From Limosilactobacillus caccae (lineage in GTDB: Bacteria > Bacillota > Bacilli > Lactobacillales > Lactobacillaceae), in assembly GCF_900156885.1 (NCBI RefSeq), contig NZ_FTOY01000010.1, positions 558,001 through 622,000 on the forward strand: a stretch of DNA of 64,000 nucleotides, given 5' to 3'. Each line of letters starts with the position of its first letter. Positions within the stretch are counted from its first letter, which is position 1. The notes under the pieces are model-generated. The model made no database searches, was not told the origin of the DNA, and worked only from the letters and a program-made list of their open reading frames with translations. A program made the position numbers and the translations under genes. Shown here in pieces: positions 28,584 to 39,576 of this stretch.

Positions 28584-29777
28584 ATGTCATATAAACGTGT
28601 ATTTGTTATTGTAATGGACTCAGTAGGTACTGGTGCAGCACATGATGCTGATAAATTTGATGATGTTGGTTCAGACACACTTGGCCACGTCGGCAAGTTT
28701 TATGCGGGTGCCTTAAAGTTACCAAACCTTGGAAAGATGGGTATTAGTAATTTGCGTGACACACCAATCGAAGGGGTGCCAGTTGCTGATCCAGCAATTG
28801 GTGACTTCGGTAAGATGGAAGAAATTTCCGCTGGTAAGGATAGTATGGACGGTCACTGGGAAATGATGGGCTTGCCAGTAACAAAACCATTATCAACGTT
28901 CCCTAACGGTTTCCCACAAGAAATCGTTGACAAACTTGAAAAGTTCTCCGGCCGGAAGGTAATTGTTAACAAGCCTTACTCCGGGACGGAAGTAATTCAT
29001 GATTACGGTGAACGTCAAATGGAGACTGGCGAATTAATTCTTTACACTTCTGGTGACTCCGTAATGCAAATTGCCGCTCACGAAGATGTTATCCCAGTCG
29101 AAGAATTATACAAGATTTGTGAATACGCACGGACATTAGTAAACGGCCCAGAATACACCGTTGGGCGGATCATTGCTCGTCCATACGTTGGCCCAGACAA
29201 GGACCACTTTACCCGGACCGCTAACCGTCATGACTTCAGCTTGAAGCCAACTGGCAAGACTGACATGGACCGCTTGCGTGAAGCTGGTTACGATGTAATC
29301 GGAATTGGTAAGATCAATGACATCTTCTCTGGTCAAGGAATTGACAAGGGTTACCACAACGAAAGCAACATGGACGGGATGGACCACGTTGATGAAGTGA
29401 TGAAGCAAGACTTCAACGGGTTCTGCTTCACTAACTTGGTGGACTTCGATGCAATGTACGGTCACCGTCGTAACCAAAAGGGCTTCGGTCAAGCATTGAT
29501 GGACTTTGATAAGCGCTTAGGCACGGTTCTTGACGAGATGAAGCCAGACGACTTACTGATGATCACTGCCGACCACGGTAACGACCCTGGTTTCCGCGGA
29601 ACTGACCACACCCGGGAAAATGTTCCACTGCTCGTTTACTCACCATCAATGAAGAAGGCTAACCAATCACTTGGTGTACGGAAGACATTCTCTGACCTAG
29701 GGGCAACAATTCTTGAAAACTTCAACGTTGATCCTGTTCGTGGAACAAGTTTCTACAAGGAAATCAGCAACGATTAA
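28584..29777 (+). CDS. deoB: Phosphopentomutase
   Basis: The 397-aa member of the alkaline-phosphatase superfamily interconverts (deoxy)ribose 1- and 5-phosphates. Two-metal motifs are [16 protein letters not shown] near the N-terminus and [18 protein letters not shown] near residue 330. MDGHWEMMG is the family cap-domain block. It links nucleoside phosphorolysis to DeoC and to the pentose phosphate pathway. The ribosome site is taggagg. Confidence 0.97.
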   Translation: MSYKRVFVIVMDSVGTGAAHDADKFDDVGSDTLGHVGKFYAGALKLPNLGKMGISNLRDTPIEGVPVADPAIGDFGKMEEISAGKDSMDGHWEMMGLPVTKPLSTFPNGFPQEIVDKLEKFSGRKVIVNKPYSGTEVIHDYGERQMETGELILYTSGDSVMQIAAHEDVIPVEELYKICEYARTLVNGPEYTVGRIIARPYVGPDKDHFTRTANRHDFSLKPTGKTDMDRLREAGYDVIGIGKINDIFSGQGIDKGYHNESNMDGMDHVDEVMKQDFNGFCFTNLVDFDAMYGHRRNQKGFGQALMDFDKRLGTVLDEMKPDDLLMITADHGNDPGFRGTDHTRENVPLLVYSPSMKKANQSLGVRKTFSDLGATILENFNVDPVRGTSFYKEISND

Positions 29778-29807
29778 CTTATCCTAACTGAGAGGGGCGA
29801 TTAAATT

Positions 29808-31106
29808 ATGCGAATGGTAGACATCATCGATACGAAGCGGAATGGTGGCACGCTTAGTGACGAACAATTGCAGTTTTTCGTCGACGGCGTGGTAAATGGC
29901 ACGATTCCTGACTATCAAATTAGTGCGCTATTGATGGCCATTTATTTCCAAAAAATGACTAAGGAAGAGCAAACTAGTTTGACGATGAAGATGATGGAGT
30001 CTGGTGAACGGCTTGACTTGAGCCGGATTCCGGGAATCAAAGTCGATAAGCACTCCACAGGTGGTGTTGGTGACAAGGTAAGTCTGCCACTTGCAGCAAT
30101 GGTTGCCGCAACTGGTATTCCTGTGCCAATGATTTCTGGCCGGGGGCTTGGTCACACTGGTGGTACCTTGGATAAGCTCGAAGCAATTCCGGGCTACCGG
30201 GTTGAGCTATCAGAGGATGAGTTTATTGACCAAGTTGCAAAGGAGAAGTTAGCAATTGTGGGGGCCACTGGTGAAGTTGCTCCTGCCGATAAGAAGATCT
30301 ACGGCTTGCGGGATGTTACGGATACGGTTGACTCAATTCCGTTGATTGCGAGTTCGATCATGAGTAAGAAGATCGCTTCCGGGACCGATGCGCTTGTCAT
30401 CGATGTAAAGACTGGTGCGGGGGCCTTTATGAAGACCATCGACCAGTCACGGGCACTTGCCAAGGCGCTGGTAGGAATCGGTAAGCAAGCTGGCTTGAAG
30501 TGCATGGCGGTAATTTCTGACATGAACCAGCCACTTGGTGACAAGATCGGTAACTCGCTTGAAATCGAAGAGTCATTAGATGTTCTTAAGGGCAAGGGAC
30601 CCAAAGACCTTACCGAGTTAGTATTAACGCTGGGGAGCTACATGGTTGTCATGGGTGAGAAGGCCCAGACACCTGAAGAAGCCCGGAAATTACTAGAAAA
30701 GACGATTGAAGATGGCTCTGCACTGGACCGCTTTAAGGCAATGATTATTGCTCAGGGTGGCGACCCAGCAGTAGTTGATGACTATACGGTCATGCCACAG
30801 GCAAAGTACAAGATTCCATTTAATGCTGACCGTGATGGTGTATTGACCAAGTTATCTGCTGATGAAGTCGGGACCGCAAGTATGCTCCTTGGTGGTGGCC
30901 GGCAAAAGGCAGATGACCAACTCGATTATAGTGTCGGGATTGAACTTCACCATAAGCTTGGCGACCAGGTTAAAGCGGGAGAAGCACTCTTAACGATTTA
31001 CAGTAATCGGGAAGACGTTAACGATGTTGAACAGTTACTGCGGGAAAGCATTGAAATTAGTGATCATGGTGAAGTACCAACACTAATTCACGAAATTATT
31101 GAATAA
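29808..31106 (+). CDS. pdp: Pyrimidine-nucleoside phosphorylase
   Basis: This 432-aa enzyme splits uridine, thymidine and deoxyuridine with phosphate. The family signature [16 protein letters not shown] is intact (about residue 111), after [14 protein letters not shown]. The three-domain length is normal for Pdp/DeoA; in Firmicutes this is usually the broader Pdp type. It sits between deoB and deoD, so all deo steps are together. Confidence 0.95.
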   Translation: MRMVDIIDTKRNGGTLSDEQLQFFVDGVVNGTIPDYQISALLMAIYFQKMTKEEQTSLTMKMMESGERLDLSRIPGIKVDKHSTGGVGDKVSLPLAAMVAATGIPVPMISGRGLGHTGGTLDKLEAIPGYRVELSEDEFIDQVAKEKLAIVGATGEVAPADKKIYGLRDVTDTVDSIPLIASSIMSKKIASGTDALVIDVKTGAGAFMKTIDQSRALAKALVGIGKQAGLKCMAVISDMNQPLGDKIGNSLEIEESLDVLKGKGPKDLTELVLTLGSYMVVMGEKAQTPEEARKLLEKTIEDGSALDRFKAMIIAQGGDPAVVDDYTVMPQAKYKIPFNADRDGVLTKLSADEVGTASMLLGGGRQKADDQLDYSVGIELHHKLGDQVKAGEALLTIYSNREDVNDVEQLLRESIEISDHGEVPTLIHEIIE

Positions 31107-31128
31107 TCGACTTGAGGAGGAAATATCA

Positions 31129-31839
31129 ATGAGTACACATATTAATGCTAAAAAGGGCGATTACGCTGACGTTGTTTTACTTCCAGGGGACCCATTACGT
31201 GCTAAGTACATTGCAGAAAACTTCTTGGAAAATGTTAAGCAAGTTAACTCTGTTCGGAACGCCTTTGGTTACACTGGTGAATACAAGGGTCACCGGGTTT
31301 CTGTCCAAGGTTCTGGGATGGGGATTCCATCAATGTCAATTTACATCAACGAATTAGTTCGTGAATTCGGGGTTAAGACGATTATCCGGGTTGGTTCATG
31401 TGGTGCCATTGCTCCAGGTGTTCACCTTCGTGACGTTATCTTGGCACAAGGTTCTTCAACTGACTCTGCGGTTACTGCCAATACCTTTGGTGCTGGCTTC
31501 CACTACGCACCATTAGCTGACTTCAAGCTTTTAGATACTGCTTACCACGTAGCTGAAAAGCTTGGTGTTAATGCTAAGGTTGGGGATATCTTCGCTGCTG
31601 ACCGGTTCTACAACGATGAACTTGACATGAACAAGTTACGTGACTACGGTATCCTTGGTACTGAAATGGAATCTGCTGGATTATACCTCTTAGGTGCTAA
31701 GCTGCACTTCCGCGCACTTTCAGTATTAACAGTAAGTGACTTGATCTTTGGTGAAGAAAAGACAACTGCTGAAGAACGTGAGAAGACATTCAACGACATG
31801 ATTAACATTTCACTGGAAACAGCAATTGCTGACAAGTAA
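31129..31839 (+). CDS. deoD: Purine-nucleoside phosphorylase
   Basis: The 236-aa hexameric-type PNP releases purine bases from (deoxy)ribonucleosides. Seen are [16 protein letters not shown], the phosphate-binding [18 protein letters not shown] for the ribose site and the catalytic SDLIFGE. ATG 31129 follows gaggagg; a TTG at 31099 that overlaps pdp is rejected. A terminator closes the enzyme operon. Confidence 0.96.
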   Translation: MSTHINAKKGDYADVVLLPGDPLRAKYIAENFLENVKQVNSVRNAFGYTGEYKGHRVSVQGSGMGIPSMSIYINELVREFGVKTIIRVGSCGAIAPGVHLRDVILAQGSSTDSAVTANTFGAGFHYAPLADFKLLDTAYHVAEKLGVNAKVGDIFAADRFYNDELDMNKLRDYGILGTEMESAGLYLLGAKLHFRALSVLTVSDLIFGEEKTTAEEREKTFNDMINISLETAIADK

Positions 31840-31875
31840 AAAGTTAATAAAAGAAAGCATTAACCATGCTAGAAT

Positions 31876-31920
31876 AGCAAAGGAGCGGGGCAGCACATGC
31901 TCAGTTCCTTTGCTTTTTTA
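31876..31920 (+). terminator. Terminator between deoD and the regulator
   Basis: agcaaagga / tcctttgct flank a partly paired loop, followed by a T run. Partial read-through may express the regulator. Confidence 0.85.
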
Positions 31921-31947
31921 TAAAAACAAAGAAGCTGGAGGAGAACA

Positions 31948-32886
31948 ATGGACGATAAAAAGCGAATCATACTGGCGCTCAAGACGGCGACCCTATATTA
32001 CCGCGATGGGCTGAATCAAAATGATATTGCCGCCGAGTTAGATATTTCCCGGGCAACGGTATCACGGTTGCTCCAGTTTTGTCGTGAACGGGGACTTGTG
32101 ACAATTAAAATTAATAACCCAATTGCCCCCCTACACCAATTAGAGGTTGATCTACTAGCAAAATATCCCGCCTTACGGAAATTAATTATTGTTCCGGGGG
32201 AAAATGACCCGCTTGAAGAAGTAGGTCAAGCAGGGGCCAACTACATTGAAAGAATTGTGCAAAATGGTGACATCATCGGCCTTGGTTGGGGGAAGACGGT
32301 CTACCAGGTTGGCCTGCATCTCAACCCCAAGGATGTTTCCGATATTACCGTTGTGCAGATGAAGGGGAGCATGTCAAATACTGACACCCGCAATTACGCA
32401 TTTGAGACGGTCAACACCTTTGCAAATGCCTTTAATACGATTCCCCAATACTTACCACTACCCGTAATCTTTGACCATGCTAAGACGCGGGAACTGGTTG
32501 CCAATGATACTCACATCAAGCATATTATGAAGTTGGGGGTTAAGTCGAACATTGCGGTCTTTACGGTAGGGACAGTTCGTGATTCGGCACTGTTATTTAA
32601 ATTGGGCTACTTCACTAAACAGGAGCAACAAACATTGCAAGAAGAAGCAGTGGGGGATGTCTTTTCTCGTTTTATTGATAGCAAGGGCCGGATTGTTAAC
32701 CAGCAGATTAACGAGCGCACGATTGGCATTGCGCTACCGGAGCTGCGGAAGAAGAAGCACAGTATCTTGGTAGCAGCAAACGTGGCAAAGGTGCCAGCAG
32801 TCCACGGGGTGCTCACGGCTGGCTATGCGAACACATTAGTGATTGATCAGGAAAGTGCGAACAATTTGGTTGCTTTTTCAGATTAA
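31948..32886 (+). CDS. deoR: SorC-family transcriptional regulator, DeoR of the Bacillus type
   Basis: The 312-aa protein has an N-terminal HTH (GLNQNDIAAELDISRATVSRLL, about residues 20-41) and a C-terminal sugar-phosphate-binding domain typical of SorC regulators (IIGLGWGKTVYQV). Bacillus subtilis DeoR has this design and responds to deoxyribose 5-phosphate. Location directly after the deo operon supports the same job. It has its own ribosome site (ctggaggag). The inducer is inferred. Confidence 0.87.
   Translation: MDDKKRIILALKTATLYYRDGLNQNDIAAELDISRATVSRLLQFCRERGLVTIKINNPIAPLHQLEVDLLAKYPALRKLIIVPGENDPLEEVGQAGANYIERIVQNGDIIGLGWGKTVYQVGLHLNPKDVSDITVVQMKGSMSNTDTRNYAFETVNTFANAFNTIPQYLPLPVIFDHAKTRELVANDTHIKHIMKLGVKSNIAVFTVGTVRDSALLFKLGYFTKQEQQTLQEEAVGDVFSRFIDSKGRIVNQQINERTIGIALPELRKKKHSILVAANVAKVPAVHGVLTAGYANTLVIDQESANNLVAFSD
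32044..32057. promoter_or_regulatory. Degenerate Noc-binding-like site in the regulator gene
   Basis: ATTTCCCGGGCAAC matches NBS at 12 of 14 positions and overlaps the HTH codons, so chance is possible. Confidence 0.2.
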
Positions 32887-32900
32887 ATTACTAAAATTAA

Positions 32901-34106
<1,206 letters not shown>

Positions 34107-34115
34107 TTTATCTGC

Positions 34116-34151
34116 TGAGGCTGGGGAAGTATTTCCGCAGCTTCTTTTTTA
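34116..34151 (+). terminator. guaB terminator
   Basis: gaggctgggga / tttccgcagcttc forms an imperfect stem followed by a T run. Confidence 0.65.
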
Positions 34152-34164
34152 TTTCCTGGGAAAT
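34151..34164. promoter_or_regulatory. Noc-binding-like site after guaB
   Basis: ATTTCCTGGGAAAT matches NBS at 13 of 14 positions; it is intergenic, immediately after the guaB terminator. Confidence 0.5.
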
Positions 34165-34287
34165 ATTGCCGAGAGTAAACTTTTTATTAAGCCTAACCGG
34201 AGGTCGTTCGTTTTTCACAGGGAGTCAGCTATAATGTTTAGTGGTGAATTTAAAATAGGAAAAAGTAGAAAAAGGGGAGTAGCACTA

Positions 34288-34977
34288 ATGAAAATCCTAG
34301 TTGTTGATGATGATAAAGAGATTGTTCAACTACTTGAAATTTACATTCGTAATGAAGGGTACGAGCCAGTCTCTGCTTATGACGGTAAAGAAGCATTGAC
34401 CAAGTTAAACACGAACCCGGACATTGGCTTGATCATCCTGGACTTGATGATGCCAGAGATTGACGGCATGGATGTTATCAAGCGGGTGCGGAAGGATTCT
34501 GATATTCCAATCCTCGTCCTTTCAGCAAAAACCGCAGATATGGATAAGATCCAGGGATTAATTACCGGGGCGGATGACTACGTGACCAAGCCGTTCAACC
34601 CACTGGAAGTGATGGCGCGGGTAAAGTCTCTATTGCGGCGTAGTCAGGGTGAAGTCACTAATGACCAACCGGATATCTTAAATGTTGGTCCGCTGACGAT
34701 CAATAAGGATTCACATGAGGTTAAGACGATTAAGGGTGACGTGATCCAGTTAACGGCCCTTGAATTCGGCATCTTGTACCTGCTAGCGAGTCACCCGAAC
34801 CGGGTATTTTCAGCGGATGATATCTTTGAGCGGGTATGGCAACAAGAAAGCGTTGTTTCAGCTAAGACAGTAATGGTCCATGTTAGCCACTTGCGGGATA
34901 AGATTGAAGAAGCAACGAACGGGGAAAAGGTCATTCAAACCGTTTGGGGCGTTGGCTACAAGGTTGAAAATCATTAA
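34288..34977 (+). CDS. OmpR-family response regulator
   Basis: The 229-aa regulator has an N-terminal receiver (acidic D7-D9, phosphoacceptor D52 in LIILDLMMPEIDG, lysine in YVTKPFNP) and a C-terminal winged helix (TALEFGILYLLASHPNRVFS). It acts with the histidine kinase 26 bp downstream. Sequence is of the VanR/YycF style, but the stimulus and targets cannot be read. ATG 34288 follows aaaggggag; earlier in-frame starts overlap guaB and are rejected. Confidence 0.92.
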   Translation: MKILVVDDDKEIVQLLEIYIRNEGYEPVSAYDGKEALTKLNTNPDIGLIILDLMMPEIDGMDVIKRVRKDSDIPILVLSAKTADMDKIQGLITGADDYVTKPFNPLEVMARVKSLLRRSQGEVTNDQPDILNVGPLTINKDSHEVKTIKGDVIQLTALEFGILYLLASHPNRVFSADDIFERVWQQESVVSAKTVMVHVSHLRDKIEEATNGEKVIQTVWGVGYKVENH

Positions 34978-35003
34978 TTAGTTAAGTTCGTGGAGGAATA
35001 ATT

Positions 35004-36134
35004 GTGAAGTTAACGGCGCGTGAAAAGAGTTCGTTGATCCTAGAAGGGGTCATTACGGTTATTTTACTGTTGCTCCTTAATATGGCGATTGTGGTCATCA
35101 TTCAAGACGTTATCCAGTCCAATCCCGGCGTGACTAGCGGGATCTTTATGATCAAGCAGTCGTTGCGTGTGGGCCCGCTGCAAGCGCAGATTTGGAGTTA
35201 CCAGCGAATCCTGATTGCCTTCTTGTTGGCGATTGACGTCTGGGTTGTCTGGTGGCGGCTCCGGCGGCGGTATCACCTTTACCAAATGAACCATATTATT
35301 GCGGAACTCCACTATATCGCCCAGGGGCACCTTGACCACCGAATCCCATTCCGGCTAAAGGGTAATCAGCAACACGTAATTACTAGTGTTAACGCCCTGG
35401 TTGACAGTGCGGTCCAGTCAATGGATGACGAGCGCAAGATTGAAAAGTCAAAGGATGAGTTAATCACCAATGTCAGTCATGACTTACGGACGCCGTTAAC
35501 CAGCATTATTGGCTACTTGGGTTTGATTGAGGATAAACAGTACCGTAATGAAGAAGATATTCTCAAGTACACCCACACGGCTTATGAGAAGGCCAAGCAG
35601 ATGCAAAACCTGGTTGACGACCTATTTGAGTACACAAAGGTTCAACAACACGGGACCCCGGTTAATATCATGCAGATTGACCTTAACCAGCTTCTTGAAC
35701 AGCTAACGGCAAGCTTTGAACTAGAAGCTCAGCACCGCGGCATTGAGATTACTTCATCGGTTGTTCCCAACCCCCTGATGATTGCGGCCGATCCCGAAAA
35801 GCTGGGCCGGATGTTTAATAACTTGGTCGCAAACGCCTTTAAGTATGGTAATGGCGCCAGTTACATCAAGGTTGATGCCCGCCAGGAAAACGACCAGGTG
35901 GTGGTCACCGTTGCTAACGATGGTACACCGATTCCCGAGCAGTCGATTGACCACCTCTTTGAACGCTTTTACCGGGCAGAGGCGTCTCGTTCCAGAGAAA
36001 CCGGGGGAACCGGCTTAGGGTTGGCAATTGTCAAAAGTATTGTTGACCTGCACCACGGGACGGTCAAGGTGACTTCCAATGAAGATGAGACGGCCTTCAT
36101 CGTCACCCTCCCACTGACCCAAAAAGATCAATAA
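35004..36134 (+). CDS. Membrane sensor histidine kinase
   Basis: The 376-aa kinase starts with GTG behind ggagg. Two membrane helices (about 13-36 and 67-88) flank a short outer loop of roughly 30 residues, then a HAMP-like linker, the HisKA domain with H159 in NVSHDLRTPLTS, and the ATPase domain with N-box NLVANAFKYG and G-boxes ending GGTGLGLAIVKSIV. The very small extracellular loop suggests intramembrane or envelope-stress sensing (VanS/BceS style), which is inference only. Confidence 0.92.
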   Translation: MKLTAREKSSLILEGVITVILLLLLNMAIVVIIQDVIQSNPGVTSGIFMIKQSLRVGPLQAQIWSYQRILIAFLLAIDVWVVWWRLRRRYHLYQMNHIIAELHYIAQGHLDHRIPFRLKGNQQHVITSVNALVDSAVQSMDDERKIEKSKDELITNVSHDLRTPLTSIIGYLGLIEDKQYRNEEDILKYTHTAYEKAKQMQNLVDDLFEYTKVQQHGTPVNIMQIDLNQLLEQLTASFELEAQHRGIEITSSVVPNPLMIAADPEKLGRMFNNLVANAFKYGNGASYIKVDARQENDQVVVTVANDGTPIPEQSIDHLFERFYRAEASRSRETGGTGLGLAIVKSIVDLHHGTVKVTSNEDETAFIVTLPLTQKDQ

Positions 36135-36227
36135 TTACCCTTACCAAAAGAGGCTGGGAAAAAAGTCCTAGTCTAAAACTAAAAGCCGGACGATGAGCCA
36201 TTTTTTGGTTCATCGTCCGGCTTTGTG

Positions 36228-36235
36228 TATACACA
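36228..36235. repeat. Left 8-bp target-site duplication of the ISL3-family element
   Basis: tatacaca directly abuts the left inverted repeat; the identical copy is at 37731-37738. An 8-bp duplication is the ISL3-family norm. Confidence 0.92.
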
Positions 36236-36279
36236 GGCTCTTCGTCAAGAAGTACTGATAGAAAAAATTAAATAACTTT

Positions 36280-37611
36280 TCAAGCAGCTCGTGCCAGACT
36301 TTTGGTATGGGCTGTTCTTTTGTTTTTCCAATTGATGGCAATGTATGAATTTGGTAAAGCGAGGAGAATACGTGCCCGAAAGTTGAAGAAGTTCCGGAAA
36401 CCATAAGCAGTCCGCTTAATTACTTTGATTTTGTTGTTAGTTCCTTCAACTGGCCCGTTAGTATAGTTGTCATATTTGAAGCTAGTGATGATCTCTGCTT
36501 TGTGTATGCGCAAGGTCCGTTGAACTTTTTGAAGTGGTTGTGGCAGAAGGGTCCATTTAATAGCGAGAAGATGGTTGAGTTCTTTCTGATCGCGGTGGTT
36601 GATTGCGAGAATCAGGTCTTGGTAATAGCGATACGCCTGTCTTAGATCATCGTCGTAGGAAAGCAAGCGATGGACTACTTCAACGTCGGTTAATTGCGCA
36701 TAGTGAAAGTTACGGCGCGACCAGTAATTATCGTATTTAAGGGAAGCTGATGGCGTTAAGATCAGTTTCCAGAAACGTTTTAAGGCCCGCCATTGATGAG
36801 TTCCTTTACCAGCACGATTCATTGCCTTGATTCTGATTTTGTTTAAGGCCCGGTATGCTTGTGCGACCACGTGAAAGTGGTCGGCGATAATTAACGCATG
36901 AGGGAAAAGCTCATGAATTAAATGACGATAGGGAGTATATAAATCAACAGTAACCGTTTGTACGGCCAAACGAGCGGAGCGATCATAGCGGAGAAAGTAG
37001 TTATATAAGTAACGGCTGCGTCGTGACAAAATAATGTCTAAGGTGCGTTTATTTTCAATATTCATTAAGATCATACTCATGTCACTGGGCGCAAATCGGC
37101 CAGATTTGAAGTCATCAAAGGCGATGTGGCGTGGTAACCAATGATAATTAGGCTTAAAGACTTGATCGAGGTTAGAAATGATGCGTCTGACAGTCCAATC
37201 AGAGACACCAAAAGATTTGGCAATATCAGTTTGCGATTCATTAGTTGATAATTGCATCATAATACGCTGTTTGACGGCTAAGGCGATGTGATGACGATAT
37301 TTAAGATCAGTAACCTTGGCGAAATCAGTAACGGTCTTAGGACAATTTTCTGAAGGCTTACAGATATACTTCTGCTTGCGAATTGACCAAATGGTTGGCT
37401 TGTAGTGCAGCGATGGCCCTAAACTCCGCACAGTTTTAAAGCCATTCTTGCTCATTAATTGTCCGCAAAGAGGACAATGATGGGGATAACTTTGCGTAAG
37501 ATGGACAACGATCAAGTTACCTTGATCCTCAATCGGGTTTTTGAAATGTTTGATATCAAGTTCAAGGTGGCGATCTTTAATTCCTAAAGCAATTTTGGTA
37601 GAATAATTCAT
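36280..37611 (-). CDS. ISL3-family transposase
   Basis: The 443-aa DDE transposase has an N-terminal zinc-finger region (CPLCGQLM and CKPSENCPKT, within residues ~37-95), an HTH (TDIAKSFGVSDWTVRRII) and the ISL3 catalytic core beginning HIAFDDFKSG. It ends in NNKIKVIKRTAYGFRNFFNFR. Length is full, with no internal stop, so the element may be active. Confidence 0.94.
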   Translation of the reverse strand: MNYSTKIALGIKDRHLELDIKHFKNPIEDQGNLIVVHLTQSYPHHCPLCGQLMSKNGFKTVRSLGPSLHYKPTIWSIRKQKYICKPSENCPKTVTDFAKVTDLKYRHHIALAVKQRIMMQLSTNESQTDIAKSFGVSDWTVRRIISNLDQVFKPNYHWLPRHIAFDDFKSGRFAPSDMSMILMNIENKRTLDIILSRRSRYLYNYFLRYDRSARLAVQTVTVDLYTPYRHLIHELFPHALIIADHFHVVAQAYRALNKIRIKAMNRAGKGTHQWRALKRFWKLILTPSASLKYDNYWSRRNFHYAQLTDVEVVHRLLSYDDDLRQAYRYYQDLILAINHRDQKELNHLLAIKWTLLPQPLQKVQRTLRIHKAEIITSFKYDNYTNGPVEGTNNKIKVIKRTAYGFRNFFNFRARILLALPNSYIAINWKNKRTAHTKSLARAA

Positions 37612-37673
37612 GAAAGATGGTCCTTTCTTAAACGAAGACGGGGTCCAACCATCTTTCGTTTTTTTATTTTAAA
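37612..37673 (+). terminator. Rightward hairpin-T run inside the ISL3-type element
   Basis: gaaagatggt / accatctttc is followed by gttttttt on the plus strand, just upstream of the transposase start on the minus strand. It may stop outside transcription entering the element. Confidence 0.45.
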
Positions 37674-37730
37674 TTTTAAAACAAAATAAGCACCGATGTT
37701 AAATCCATCAGTACTTAAAATTGTAGACCC

Positions 37731-37738
37731 TATACACA
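37731..37738. repeat. Right 8-bp target-site duplication of the ISL3-family element
   Basis: tatacaca, identical to 36228-36235. Confidence 0.92.
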
Positions 37739-37796
37739 GAAAATCGTTCCTGATATTATGTAATTACCACAAAACAAAAATAAAGGAATGATTTTC

Positions 37797-39524
37797 ATGT
37801 ATCAAAATTATATCACAGGACAAACTGAATTCGTATTAAACTTTGATTTTAACGTCCCTAAAACGCATTTAGTTCGGTTGATCGATGCCTTTGTCGACTC
37901 GATCCCGGCGGAAGTTTTATTATCAGAAAAAGTGGCGACTACCGGTCGCCCACTTTCACATCCGGCAATTATGCTGAAAATTTTATTATTTGCCTATGCT
38001 CGTCAAACATATTCGGGACGCAAGATTGAAACTATGCTGGTCGAAAACTTACCAATGCGGTGGTTAGCTCGCGATCATACCTATAGTTACCATACCATCA
38101 ATAACTTCAGAAGTAGTCAACACGCTGCTAACTTGATCAAGCGTGCGTTTGTTTACTTCACGATGTCCCTAACTGATCATGGCTTGGTCAAAAAAGATGC
38201 TTTGTTTATTGATGGAACTAAGGTTCAAGCAGACGCTAATAAGTATTCCTTTACTTGGCGGAAATCAGTTGAGAAATATCATGCTAAGTTAAAGCAAGAC
38301 ATAAACGCAATGTATGATGAATTGATCGAGAAAAAGGTTATTCAGGCAATGAAACCAGAACTCATTGAATCATCAGAAGGCTTGGAAACGATGACTGATC
38401 AATTAGAAAAACAGATTGGGCAGCTCAACGAAGAAATAAAAAAAGAACCGAAAGTGATCAAGGGTGGTTCAGTTAAGAAACAACGACGTCGTTTCTTAAA
38501 AAAACTACATCGAAAACTTAAGCAAGATATGGTCCCGCGGGCAAAAAAATATGAGGAAGCTGAGACAGTCTTTCAGGGCCGTAATAGTTTCTCTAAAACT
38601 GATCACGATGCGACTTTCATGTGTATGAAAGAAGATTCAATGAAAAACCGCGAACTAAAGCCCGGCTATAACCTTCAGATTGCCACTCATAATCAATTTG
38701 TCCTTGATTATGCCTTGTTTAGTAATCCAACCGATACAAGGACATTAGTTCCCTTCCTCAAGCAATTCCATTGTTTAAATTTCTTTGAACACATTGTAGC
38801 TGACGCTGGCTACGGAAGTGAGTACAATTACACGACGATTATTGATCAATTTGAAAAACAACCAATTATTCCTTATACAACTTACCAGAAAGAACAGAAG
38901 CGCAAGTTCAAAAATGATTCAACTAAGCCACAAAATTGGCAGTACAACGCTAAAGATGACTATTATATAGACCATTTAGGCGTGCGTTTTGGTTTTGCTC
39001 GTTACAGTCAACGAACCGATCGGTACGGTTTTACGCGTGATCTTAAACTTTACCGTGCTGATAAACATCAATTATCGGCAGAGTTAGATCAACTAGCGAA
39101 GACTCCTAGTGGTCGTTTGCGTTACATCCAGGTCAATCCTACTTGGAACTATTTTAAAGCACAAGTCAAAGAAACCCTCTCTAGTGACGAAGGACAAGCA
39201 ATTTATCGTCGACGCAAGTTCGACGTTGAACCTGTTTTTGGTCGCATGAAGAGGGATTTTGGCGTACGCCGAACCCACCTTCGCGGCCAACAGACAGTGG
39301 AAAACGATATTGGATTGGTCTTAATGGCCATGAATTTAACCAAGTTAGGCAAAATGATTACCAATTATCCGGCAATTTTAAAGAAACAAGTAAAAATCCG
39401 AACCACAATTTTTGTCAAAACAAAAATCATGGTTCGGATTTTCATATTTAGAGGCTTGAGGAATTTAGTTTTTTCCCGGCCTCTTTTATATTCAACTAAT
39501 TTTTTATGTGGTAGACTAAAGTAG
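37797..39524 (+). CDS. IS1182-family transposase
   Basis: The 575-aa DDE transposase has the N-terminal DUF772-type domain (LSHPAIMLKILLFAYARQTYSGRKIE, HTINNFR) and the catalytic core (FIDGTKVQADANKY, VADAGYGSEYNY). The C-terminal block is VEPVFGRMKRDFGVRRTHLRG. ATG 37797 has aaagga 8-13 bp upstream; the ATG at 37788 is too close. Oddly, the frame runs through the element's right inverted repeat and stops about 35 bp outside it, so the last dozen residues are host-encoded or the natural stop has been lost. Confidence 0.9.
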   Translation: MYQNYITGQTEFVLNFDFNVPKTHLVRLIDAFVDSIPAEVLLSEKVATTGRPLSHPAIMLKILLFAYARQTYSGRKIETMLVENLPMRWLARDHTYSYHTINNFRSSQHAANLIKRAFVYFTMSLTDHGLVKKDALFIDGTKVQADANKYSFTWRKSVEKYHAKLKQDINAMYDELIEKKVIQAMKPELIESSEGLETMTDQLEKQIGQLNEEIKKEPKVIKGGSVKKQRRRFLKKLHRKLKQDMVPRAKKYEEAETVFQGRNSFSKTDHDATFMCMKEDSMKNRELKPGYNLQIATHNQFVLDYALFSNPTDTRTLVPFLKQFHCLNFFEHIVADAGYGSEYNYTTIIDQFEKQPIIPYTTYQKEQKRKFKNDSTKPQNWQYNAKDDYYIDHLGVRFGFARYSQRTDRYGFTRDLKLYRADKHQLSAELDQLAKTPSGRLRYIQVNPTWNYFKAQVKETLSSDEGQAIYRRRKFDVEPVFGRMKRDFGVRRTHLRGQQTVENDIGLVLMAMNLTKLGKMITNYPAILKKQVKIRTTIFVKTKIMVRIFIFRGLRNLVFSRPLLYSTNFLCGRLK

Positions 39525-39576
39525 CATTGTGTCACTTATTATTAATTAAAAGATACAAATTATTGGAGGAAATTCT

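Larger units (their letters stand above)
36236..37730 (-). mobile_element. Complete ISL3-family insertion sequence (1,495 bp)
   Basis: The left end (36236-36261, GGCTCTTCGTCAAGAAGTAC...) and the reverse complement of the right end (37705-37730, GGGTCTACAATTTTAAGTAC...) share GTACTGAT and most of the tip. Perfect 8-bp direct repeats flank the element. One full transposase gene runs leftward. It lies inside the left part of the IS1182-type element, so it arrived later. Confidence 0.92.
36147..39489 (+). mobile_element. IS1182-family insertion sequence interrupted by an ISL3-family element
   Basis: The ends aaaagaggctgggaaaaaa (from about 36146) and the reverse complement of ttttttcccggcctctttt (to about 39487) form imperfect terminal inverted repeats. 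Left of the tnp gene is a perfect hairpin (36183-36222, agccggacgatga / tcatcgtccggct). Subtracting the nested element and one target copy (1,503 bp) leaves about 1.84 kb, a normal IS1182 size. No clear target duplication was found. The exact outer ends are approximate. Confidence 0.75.

Noticed and set aside
36867-36882. CACGTGA core inside the ISL3 transposase gene
   Set aside because: The flanks do not match parS, and mobile-element coding sequence is an unlikely place for a native site.
36877-36889. Hairpin-like gtgaaagtggtcgg region inside the ISL3 gene as a regulatory site
   Set aside because: It is ordinary coding sequence of the transposase with no conserved operator form.
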